A stretch of 64,000 bases of DNA from Varroa destructor (Eukaryota; Arthropoda; Arachnida; Mesostigmata; Varroidae), in NCBI RefSeq assembly GCF_002443255.2, contig NW_019211455.1, positions 27,702,033 to 27,766,032 of the forward strand, written 5' to 3'. The stretch's first letter is position 1; each line of letters starts with the position of its first letter. Both the position numbers and the translations under genes were made by a program. The notes under the pieces were generated by a model, which worked only from the letters and a program-made list of their open reading frames with translations, ran no database searches and was not told the origin of the DNA. Below are positions 41,301 to 52,834 of the stretch, in pieces.

Positions 41301-41535
41301 TTTTACCTTAAAATTCAAAGATAAAATAGCAAAATTGCATAAGACATATAAATATCCGTTGCAGAAGTTTACCGTTTTTCGTTTGTTTGAACTTAAGGCA
41401 CATCTCAACCGGCTTTAACCGGTAAATGATATAAAATAGAATATCTGAAGTTTCACAATTAGGTACTGCTCAAATGTATGTACAGCGGATTCTTCCGACG
41501 CCCCATTAACGTGGAAGTGTGTTATTATTTTTCAG

Positions 41536-41814
41536 CGGACCGCAAGATCTTACATCTCATCGGGGTATTATGGTACAAACGGATTCAAGTACCTTCCAGT
41601 AAATGGACAAGGTCACCTTACTACGAATGGGGTCAACGGCGCTGTGACGGTTGGTCCGCGACCCTCAACGCTGAACGCCACACAATTCAAGGGAGGTCCT
41701 CCGTTAAACGAAACTGGCGCCGGCAGTCCACAATATGTAAGCATCGACCAGGCGTCGGAAATGAGTCGGAGAGCTATTGTCGATAAAAAGAGATCCATGC
41801 TCTACGTTCAAAGG
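41536..41814 (+). CDS. Exon 1 of the recognised chain (5' end of gene not found)
   Basis: The acceptor TTATTTTTCAG ends at 41535 and the donor AGG|GTAAGC follows 41814. The exon is 279 nt, phase 0 at both ends, 93 codons. The product starts RTARSYISSGYYGTNGF, is rich in Gly, Asn, Thr and Pro, and ends in the more ordered QYVSIDQASEMSRRAIVD followed by KKRSMLYVQR. No domain is recognised. It is phase-compatible with the exon at 46025, where the protein continues TTSGTNDSGIGR. Because the left side is phase 0 and no initiator Met is evident, upstream exons must exist. I could not locate them. Confidence 0.72.
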
Positions 41815-44800
41815 GTAAGCGTGACGGAGCCTTTGCAATCGAGGTTGCCGCCTCACTGCAAGTACAATGCAATGACGCGCATTATAATGATCACCCAGAA
41901 CGGTCATATAACTATAATTGTGTATGCCGGATATTTAAGGTCCTATCTTGCTGCTCCAGACGATGAGAATTATTGCTTTTGCTGCTGATCTGTAATGCGC
42001 TATTATTAAGCTACAGCCTAAGAAGCTATCCAACGTTTACCAGATATAACTACCTGATGATTCATGCCACCACCTAGGAATATCCGGCAAAGATTGGAAA
42101 GCGTACATTAGCACGTAGCTGGCTCGCATCTTGTCAGATCAATCCCTTGGCAACAACACTGCTATTTAAAGTAAATATAGATTCTCCTTCAAATAATACT
42201 TCCAATCGCGCGTCGTAAATAATTGAAATCAGAGCTATGCATATATTTGACATTACCAATCTCTTACGACATTTTAAGTTATGACCGTCATAGATTAGAG
42301 AAGTATTCCATGATTTCGACAGCGACCGACGGCGAGTTCCCAGCCTGGCAGGTGCGAAAATATTTTCAGGCCTCTGTGATTCCTTTTCCTTTGAATTAGT
42401 ATCATATAATTGACTAATTTGTTAATCACTATTTGGGGGGAAGCCCGGGATTGCTTCCTTTTGAATAACTCCTCTGCATCGATTTATACCTGACGTACAT
42501 TCAAGACGTGTAGGCGACAAATAATAGCCTGTCGCTGCTGCTGATAGAGACTTGCAAGTTAACATTCCACTCCTAGGTGCAAGCCGAACGTCATCTATTA
42601 CGACGTTGGAGTTAGGGCTTGCAATACTTCGTCAGCCGCACCAAAAACCACGTCGTAAAAAATTAAGCTCAAGAGCCGTAGCAAGAGTAACTTTTTGGGC
42701 AGATGTTTTGCCAAAGGTTGAAACAGCGTGTAGCTAAGACCGGCCTTCACTTAGCAGTGAAGTTCATATACAGCCTGATTCGGTATCCTCTTTGTTTTCA
42801 CGGTTAGCGCTACGGTAGTCTCAGGTTCGATCTAGCAACGTATAAAGTTCTTGTAGCACAACTATGGCAAGTCAAAAGGAAATCCAGAACCTGCATTTTT
42901 ACATGCTGATGGGTCATTAATTGTTGCCTGAAAGCCTGCAAAACGCCTACTGAAATCTTGCTTACTTCCGGCAACATTATCAGCGGAAGGCGCCGATCGG
43001 TCCGTTGTATCGGTCGGATCCACAAAGTTCTAATGGACGCCAAAGCGGCGGAAAGAGCAGCGGACGCAGCATAGAGAGCAGCCTTTCGGGTCACGCAAAT
43101 TTAGCGGTGTTGGTCACTCCTAAGGATGATGGCGGTTCTGACAATCGATTCCATTGTACGCGCCCCGTAACGTCGTTCCTCTCCTGTTCGTACTACTTCC
43201 CAGTACTACGTGGCCAATCAGTCATGCTGGCAGCTCTCTCTGATCCATCGTGGTCCCCTTCCGAGCTCTTGTCGGACTTCCAACAGAGCGCAAGCCGCCA
43301 TGCTTCCTCGATGTAACTGGTGCTAGCAGCAGCAGCAGCAATAGGATAAATTTAACTTAGATAATGCACTGTAATTAGTATACGACGAACAGGCACGAGC
43401 ACATATATAAACAACTACATACACATGCATGGAATTACGCATTCAGACCGAGATCTATGGCCACTCATATCCTCGTCATGATCGGCTGGTCGTTGTCGGA
43501 TAATCGTTCGTCAGAATCTGTTGAAATCTCAGGTTTTTAACTCCCTGTTCCTATTCTTATCCCAACTGTCTAGCCATTGGGTCTACGTAAAAGCAATACC
43601 GCCTCTCTCATTTGATCGACGAGGCAGCGTGTGATGTGAACGGGGATGGCGTGACCCGTCGCACTATTGGAACAAGGGTGTTCGCTCTCACCTCGACCAC
43701 AGCAGCAGTAGCACAACGCCGATAGTCACCAATGACGATCGGAGCCGCGCTCTATTTGAATTCTAGATCGGTGGCTAAAAATGTGAAATTTTGTCTGACC
43801 AAAAAAGAAACGGTCAAGCATGGGTCATTAGAATCGCAAATCATTCTATGCCCCTGCCCATAGAGCTCTGTTTCCCACCAGTAACATGCGATTTACATAA
43901 CGAGTCTTCGCGCTTGCAGAAAAGCGAAGCCTGAATTACTCACTTCGCTATGTATGATTGATATGTACTTAATCTCTAAAAATCGGTGTACCCCGACGCA
44001 ATGCCTACAGTAACCCTGTACCATAATCATTATTTGCGTTTTACCTTTAAGAGATCATAGCTGCTATTATATAGCTGACTATATCGTAAAAGTCGTATCA
44101 TATAATCTGTCCTATTTATACAGAAGCAACCAGATATGTGTAAACCAAGAGCTGGTATACCTACGACGCTGAGAAGCATCCAACGTTGTCTGGGACGGCT
44201 CATTACGAAATTGTATGGTCTAAATAAGTACAATGAGCTGAAACAATACTCATTGGCAGTAGCGAATATAAAGCCCAACCATATATATATATAAAGCTCG
44301 ACAAGTTCTTCTAACTGTACCGCTTCCGTTACGAATATATGCTTTAATATGTTTTCGAATATCGTCTTATGTTTAGTACCTTTATGGTCATTTTATTTCA
44401 TTAGTTTAATCCGAAACGGCAACGATGCAGGCCAACGATGCCGAGATGCTTTTTTGTTGCTACAAAAAACAATCAGATCTTCCGGAACACCCTCGCAGTT
44501 TCGCTTACATAGCTAGATAACGTATGTGTTTTTGAGTATATCGCTAGGCGCTGCATTAACCGGTATTACCCTACCGATCAATCGATGTGCGCCCGTAACT
44601 AAATGGATGTGAGCGTCATTTTCTTAATAGAGTCAATACACAAATCTCTTCGACGACCTTTTGCAACGCTACCTACTTGTTTTCGTAGCAGTGTTACTTC
44701 ATCGGACAGCTAAATACATGAGGGTAGCATTACCATAACGATTATTTGCTATCTCGGAAAGCAGGCTGTGATACTACTGTTAGTTCTCTTAGGCCAGTGG

Positions 44801-47800
44801 GTCGAGTGGGGGTGCTACTGCCGTATGATTTTGTTTCTGCGGTTCAGAGGGCAGTGCTCAATCGAAGTGGCCGGCCTATTTCAGATACGAAAGGATCGAT
44901 TCTAGCGCATCGATGTGCTGTACTGTTTTGCAACACGATTCACAGTCCTTCCGACCAATGAGTCCAAAAAAAAAAAGTGAGAACGACGATGAAGCTTATT
45001 AAACAATCATTTCATACCGAAACGATATTAACGGTTATTATGCGGCAGAGGAAGTTTTGCAAGCGTCTGTTTATCTCTAGAGGTTATCTTATGGTCGTCT
45101 AGGTTGATTTACAGCGCAACAATATGGCATTTGCTCTAAACTGTAATATCTAATTGGAAGAACAGAAAAAAGAATACGGAAAACATAACGTATTTCTCTA
45201 TAAAAAAAGAAATTACTTTTCGATAACATTGAACCATCATTTTAGATAAAATACGAATAAAGTAATTACGAACTTAATGCTTTTTTATGGTGGCCTTCTA
45301 ATTTAGTGGCCTATGCGCCCATTGAAAAGAACCAGCAGTATAAGAAGATCCTTTAAACAGAAATTGTGGTCTAGAATAAATACAGTTGCATAATCTATTA
45401 CTTAGAGACAACATTACATTATTTACTATTTAAATTATACTTTCCTTATATACTTATTAGTGTTGAACGTGGCATACGGTTGACTAATAGGTTCATGATC
45501 GATGTGCTCGTATTTATGCTTATGACGTAATTCCTAGTGTCAAATTTACGCGGTTTTTGCGATCGTTTAAATTACAACATTTACCAAATGTATTGCTGTG
45601 GAAAGGGCTAACATCGTAGGGCTAAACGCATTTAATATAATTTCATTGGAGAGTGCTCTATTCAAGAAATACGAATCAATTTTAGCCGCCCCCTTCCCTC
45701 CTTCTTCCCTCTAAGCTTTGTTATGTGAAAGGGCGAAAGCAAGCGCCCTCCCACGGACGCCGGGCCAAACTATTCCTGAGAGCGCCAACTTTACACGCCG
45801 ATAAAGCGCAATAATCAGGCACAGTTCACTGCTTGTTCAGGCGGTAGAGCATGGCATAGTTAAATGTAGCGCAACAGTTCTGCCAGAGTTGATGTCTACT
45901 CGTTCGGCGCAGAAAATCTATTGTCTCAAAATCTGACCCAGTCAGGATCATCAGTAACTGTCACTTGGCTAATGATGAAGGATTTGAGGTTTGCTAACGT
46001 GCTTTTATGTAATTTGTATTTCAGACAACGTCCGGTACAAATGACTCGGGCATTGGACGAAGCTCGGGTCGCGAACTAAGTGACGAAAGTTTCTCGCGAC
46101 ACCAGCTAACGTATGCTAACGTTCACAAATCGTCAAAGCCTTTGTATCCATCAATTCTTCATCCGGCGTTACAGGAACAACTGTCGTTAAGCGCATTGTC
46201 TTCGCCGGGTGGATGTCGCGTCCCTCGACGGGCCTCGTCTAACCAGATTGCCCAAGCCCCACGAGGCACAGGTACCCCTCAGCGATCCACGAGCCAACGG
46301 TTTGATCCGACTGGCGCGAAAGCCTCGCTTATGATAAACAATCAAAATGGCCAACATCAGCCGCCCGTGCCTATACACCGAGATCACGCGAGGAGGTAAA
46401 AATTGACTACATATGTTGGCACTGAGTAACTTGTGGAAAGTACTGCTCGAATAGTGAACGAGCAGACAGTACGATCTAAAATATCTTAAACGTGTGCGTA
46501 AATATATGTAGAGCCTGACAATAAGAACATATATACACATTCGACGTGATCCATTATAATGTAACGAACCCTTTTTTTTTTATAAGATCTTTTATAAGAT
46601 CCGCCTAACCTGATAAAGGACAAAGATAAGAGGCCAATAAGACAAATGGCCAAAATTACTTTTTTTGTATTTGCAATATCCACTAATTGCTTACCAGTTT
46701 CAGAAGTTCGTACCTGTCAAACGAATCATCGGAAACGGGATCTGACGAAAATAATGCAGATTCGACACTCGCCCGTGAAATGGCTCTTCTTAAGCTGGAA
46801 CTAGAAATGGTTCGACTAGAGTGCGAATCAATTATGCGACAACAGGCTCGAGCAAACTCCTATTCACATCTCAATAAACAGCACTGTAATGGTATGATAG
46901 GCCATATATAAGGACACGTTCCTTTTTTGTTCTTGTCCTCCCATTGTAACCTCTAAATTCTAATGTAATTTCCAACATTCGGGGACCTAATTAAGAAACC
47001 ATCTTTATTGGTGTTAGAAATTAGTGGAACTATTATTTCATGTTAACTTCTGAGACAGGAACGTATCGACAACTTAGCTCTCTACCAACTCCACAAGCCG
47101 CAGTCTTCCGATAATGTCGTCGCCGGATACCATGCGTGTGCATAAATTTTTGTCAATCGCTGAAACAGTTTTCTCACTTATCCATTGAAAAACTAGTTTC
47201 TATAAGTTACTTATTGCTCTGACTGCGTGAAAAATCGTCTCCACATTTGCCTTTACTTAAGCCTTGCTTCCTTCTTCTTGAAGCTCCCTAATCACCTTAA
47301 CGTTTTTTCATTTATGTATTTTTTTATTTATGGAAAAAAGATACAAAGCGTTAGCCCTGGTAAACGTGGAAGTTAAGGCAGCACAGAAGTGGTACGCGAG
47401 CCGTTGCATTGTCATGGTAACAAAAAAAAAGCCATAACTTTTTCTTGTTCCAAAATCCAAGCCTATCCTCACGTATGGCATAGGCAATTTTCTTAAAGCT
47501 CCTTGGCAATACTCCTTGGTAAAACTACAACCACTCAGTATGAATGCCAAGTGTAGAACTTGCCGACAGTTGAAAAAACGGTGGCAAGAGGCTTGTATCT
47601 TTTAACTGTTCTTGGCCTAGAATAGCCTCCTAGAAGATACTCTGACAGCCATGCTTTTGTCCTTTGTTTTGGCCATACGCGTCTACCCAGGTCTTGTCAC
47701 CTATAACGACACGATGAAGCAAATCTAACTCCTGTTTAAGTGTGAAAGTGTTCCGACACAGCAGTTATTGATGAGCCTGTACTTGCTCGTAAATTCTTGA

Positions 47801-50659
47801 GGGGATTCAGAGGTCCTGCACTTTCCGCGTTCAAGTTGTGACAGGCCGTTCGGAGCCTGGTATAAGGCGTTGTTTTCAAGACCCTCTCCACTGTACCAAA
47901 ACACTGGTATTACTTACTGACTCACGGCTTAGTCACCAAAAGCTTTTTGTGGTATTGACACCGCCGATCCGCACTCAGTTTTGTTTTCGATACAGAACCC
48001 CATTTGCTATTCCTGTTTTCTTACAAACAAAGTACGCTTACTTCAATGCGTTGAATGCGAAGCGCACTTTCGCATACCCTGAACTTTGGCTTGTGGTTAG
48101 AAGACAGGTAGGAAAACGTGCCGCCACAAGTCCAGTCACAGGTGAGTCTTTAGCTGATAAAAAAGTTACCATTTTATCCCTTTTTTTTGGCCTAGTTTTA
48201 GGCTGAACGTACTATCGTTAAGATGCTCGTAAAAGGTTATTTCAAGTGATGGAGAAAAAGAATCATGATCTAAGGCCCAATGCAGTCAGTCTCAGTCAGA
48301 ACGGGGAGTAGGATTTTTGACAGTAATACTTTTCTTTCTCTACAACCACATTTTAAATTGTACAATAGACGATAGTCGCCAATCGACAAATGACTCAGCC
48401 AAAGAATCCGCTGTCGATTTAGGTTGGGTTCCGATCTCCATTTCAGCCAGTAACTATGTTGTTCTCTCTAGGTTCGATATATTAAAATAGCATTTTTTAT
48501 GGTGCAATGGTTGCGTAACACAACACGTTCCCAAAAAGCGAGCAAGTCTGACGTCATCTTCGAGGTCTTCGTCGAATAGCTAGCAGGATAGCTGTTTGCT
48601 CGCTACGGAGTTGCGGTTGAAAGACAGGATAAGCTACTGCTGCCTTTGTGACTGCTGGACCTAGAATAGAGGCATCGACTGGAACGAGAAATACGCGAAC
48701 CAACCAAAATGATACCACGAGTTATAGAGAGCCTAGATAGAATCTCTGTCGAACTCAAATTTTCATATTTAATTTTCGGTAGTTCGGGGAAAATCCGACA
48801 TGGTTTATGTATGAATTTATCTCATTTGTTCGGCGGTTCCCTATCATAACCAGCACGGACAGTACACCTCCTCTTACGTTGAACAGCCTGAAATATATGT
48901 ATAGTGAATCGTAAACAGGAATTCAAGTTACCCAAAGGGAAGTTACAGTTTAACTGGCCAGCCAGCGAAGGGATGAAGGTCGAATTGATGACCCATATTG
49001 TATCCTTTTGCTTTGTGCCCTCGTTTACTACAGGTCGTTGCTGCTATCACCAACATGGCAGTGGGGGCGGTTCCAGTGGAAGCGTTTATGGTGAAGCTCA
49101 CATCTATGACGATGTGCATACCTATTCAAGGGGGCCTAGGCCCGCTTTTTCGCACAATTACGTCAACGTGCCTTACGTGACACCGTTCGGAGCGCTTGAC
49201 CACGAACCAACTACGAGTCATGGTCTGCCAAGCCACGCCACACGGTTCAATGCTACCCCTATTGACGTACTGAGACTTCGACAAAGAAGTAGCTCCGCTA
49301 GTCCAAGTCGATTTGCACGAGGTAAGTATGATAAATAATAGTCGGGAGAAAAATCATATTTGGCTGCTTTATGGGAAGCATACGAACTACTATAGACACT
49401 TAAACGACTAAACAAGCGCGAAAAGAAGATTTTTTAAGGTACCGAAGGTTTTCTAAGGTATACGAGGAATAATGCAACAATTGTTTACCATTGGTAAACA
49501 ACCGCGTTCTGTTGGATACATGCGCAATAAAGGATGAGCGTGATTCTGATGAATATCAGGTCAACTATAGAGCTACAGCTATTTCTACGAGAAGAGACAT
49601 AAACCCGTTGTTTGACCACGTATCAATAGAAAGGAGCCAGGGAGCTTTGTGGGTACTGGTTCAAAGATAACAAGTAGAACTTCAATCTTTTGATTGTCTT
49701 TTTTGATTTTTGAATTTCGATAGTTCACAATTTTATACTACATTGTCTTTTGTTTATCATAATAAATTAATTCGTTGATTTTTTTATTCCGTTAAAATTG
49801 TTTTTTTCTAATAAACATTTCTATACATTCTAATAAACAAAGCAAACTGTAGACACCAATACCCTAATTGTGACACCCCGCCCCTCCTAGAACGGAGAAA
49901 ACCTATACATGCCTATTATGCTCTTACGATAGTTAGCAATCCTATAATAGCAGAAATGAGGCAAACATTTATTTTTCTATTTTTTGCTTCTTAATTACAC
50001 AGGGGTTTCGGAAAGTCATTCAATGATGGATATGCCCCGTCGAGGGACATCGCCCTCGCCTTCGCCGCTGGTACACGGAGATGTTAATGGTCATCATTTG
50101 CAGCAGCAGCACCATCATCAGAATCACCGTTCTGCAGCCCAAAACGGGCTTTCTTCGCACAGCCACCATGGCGCCGCCCCAGCGGGGGTCCAATCGGCTG
50201 TGTCGGTGGGGGTCAACCACCGCCAACAAACGGTATCGCCAGGACAATCTTACCTCTACCGACCTCATCGAAGCTGCTCAAATCCGGCGATCAAAAAAAT
50301 CGAAGATCAACCGCCGCTTCCGCCCAGAGAACATATTAGCCATAAGCCTCCCTCGTCGGCTGTGTTTGGTTCTAGTTCACCCTCGGTTCATGGGGCATTA
50401 GCCTCAGTAGCGTCGCATACAGCACATCCGTGTCCACACGGTTCATCAGCTATTCCAAGCTATCCGTATAAACACTCGCGAAGTCGATCGCATGGCGGCG
50501 GCTTTCAACAATACCAGAATCACTTCCAGCAAAGCATTCCCACGGTGCAAGAGCAGAGCGGCAGCTCCAGAGAACAACTTGACAATTGGTGCGTAACTAA
50601 GACCGCCGACAGGAATACGTATCGGTTGACGCTATTTCTTATCTAAATAACTTTCTACA

Positions 50660-50694
<35 letters not shown>

Positions 50695-52770
50695 GAGTGA
50701 GAGTGAGTACCGATTTCTTCTGGGGGCTTCTTTCGAGAATATAAATATGCATATTTGAAAAAAACTAGGTAGTCGAAGGTTATTCAAAACGTCCTAGACA
50801 ATCATACAAAGATCAACTCTCTTATTTATTATTCTATTTTCTCAGCCTACGCGACCGTCGAAATCTTAAATTTGACGGCGTTTATATTATTGTATTTACT
50901 GATCAAGTTATCCCCTTCCCTTCCTGTTCGTCTGTTATCGATCTCAATGCCTTTCTGACTTGATATACTTTTAGCAGCAGTGACGACAGCCGCAGTGTAA
51001 CACCGGTAGCGGATTATGAGGGTCACTCTTTACCGTCAACTCCTGGTACTCAATCGCCGTGTCCAGCGTCGGAACCCATCGCTGGCCCGCATGCCCGCAG
51101 GCCGATGGGCACGCCCGGACCACCGAGCAGCGGAGGTAGCATTCCCCAACAGCAAATCCACCACCAGCGGGCGATTCAGCCCACATCACCTCATCACCAA
51201 GACACAAGGGAGCACCGACCCAAATGGGACCGCGAGCGTGAGCAGCAGAGTACCCACTATAACTCACCTTCGTCTAACTGCAATAGCCCACGCTATAGGT
51301 CTGTGTCTGTTCTATCGTTTCCGTTCTGTCCTGTTCTCTCATCTAAGTTCATTATAGCGGTTCGATTTCTCGTTCACAGAGCTCTGAACATACGCTAAAC
51401 AAATGACGATTAGTCAAGATTAGCCGAAAAGCCAAATACGAGGGTGATTTTACTTGGGTTACGAATCGAGCACCTCCTAGATGTACGCATTTGAATTCTG
51501 GGTTCGGTGTTTCAGACCTATGGATTGCAGTCTTTCCTTATATTTATCTTAGCTTCAACTGCTAAAATAGATTTGGTCTTAAACCCTTGAAATAGACAAA
51601 AAATAAAAATAGAATATTTTTGTCGCTTATTACAAAGCTTAGTTTAGTATGGCGTCCACGATTTTCGTCACACAAGTTTATCATGAATAACACGAATCGG
51701 TTAAAAACTGATCAAAACAGGTTTGCCGTCCGAGATAGAAAAACTCAAGTCGTTCCGGAACGTTCGGAAGGCACTGTGTATTACGGCAGTCAGTAGTTGC
51801 GTTTTAACTTGGTATATTCGTCATAGCTACTTTTTTTTTTCGCTACTCTACAAATGTATCTTGGATTTTGTTAGTAAATGGTAACATTATGCCTACTACC
51901 ATCAGAGTGCTAAACATCTAGATCTTTACACATAGCAATTCCTTCCGTTTTGAGGCAAAATTTACAACTAAATAATACGAATTTCCTCATTTCTCTAAGC
52001 TAACACTCCTTCAGCAATTCAGACTTTTCTCTTATCACTAGTATCTGATAGATATCGCATAAAATACCACGCATGGTTCCTTCTACCTTACCTTGTATGC
52101 CTATGACCTGTCAAAGCATCTGCACCCACGTAACAGGCTGGCTCGATTTGATTTACACCAGCTTATCTTGCTTATTTTTTATATTCTAAACGTCTTTATT
52201 TTCTTCCAAAAAAACAGTCGGGAGCGGACCGTCGATGAGGCCAACGAAAGTATGCATGATATGATGCATCTGCTGGCTCACCTGGACGAAACTCGGCGTC
52301 TGCAGTCGCGGCTGCAGATGCAGGAGACACTTCCGCACGACCCAAGGTGGCCAATCAATCCAAACCTAAATCCGGAGCTAGCTCGCGACCGTGATAAACT
52401 CAAGGAGAAAATTAAACGCAAACGAGAACGGGCACAGAAGCGACGCGAACAACAACAACAACAGCAACAACAACAACAATCTTCGAATTTAGTCAATAGA
52501 ACAGATACAATGAGCACCAATGGTACGTAAAACTCAGCACGAAAAAAAAGGGCAAAGTATTGAAGATTTAGTCTTGCGTCTCAAATACACGTATCGTCTG
52601 TATAGTCCTTAGAATCCGTACGGCATTAAAAAAACAAACATTAATTTAAAAAAATATAGATTTTTTCCATGACGTAGGGTAGAGTGAAAACCAGTTTTTG
52701 TTTTTATGAATACTATGTATCCATTGGTTTTCCTATATCAATATGAAAGTTCAGCTATCGTATCTTTTTG

Positions 52771-52834
<64 letters not shown>

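Larger units (their letters stand above)
37200..41535. other. Upstream flank of the recognised exons
   Basis: Contains SINE-like copy 1 and the hairpin at 37.6 kb. 39449-39681 + is a short protein-like frame (ATSWRERVERLAADLVDPWD). 40726-40965 + starts with ATG and a signal-peptide-like hydrophobic stretch (KTLLLPLLLWRLLFTLSS) but has no consensus donor, and the opposite strand is open for 136 codons. No PDZ or RING exon was seen. Confidence 0.4.

Noticed and set aside
42810..42845. CAGGTTCGATCTAG, a possible tRNA T-arm
   Set aside because: Arms do not pair and no A box lies upstream.
47838..48206. Frame followed by a consensus ACAG|GTGAGT in intron 3
   Set aside because: The donor is good but no acceptor or coding-like sequence precedes it, and exons 3 and 4 already join in phase without it.
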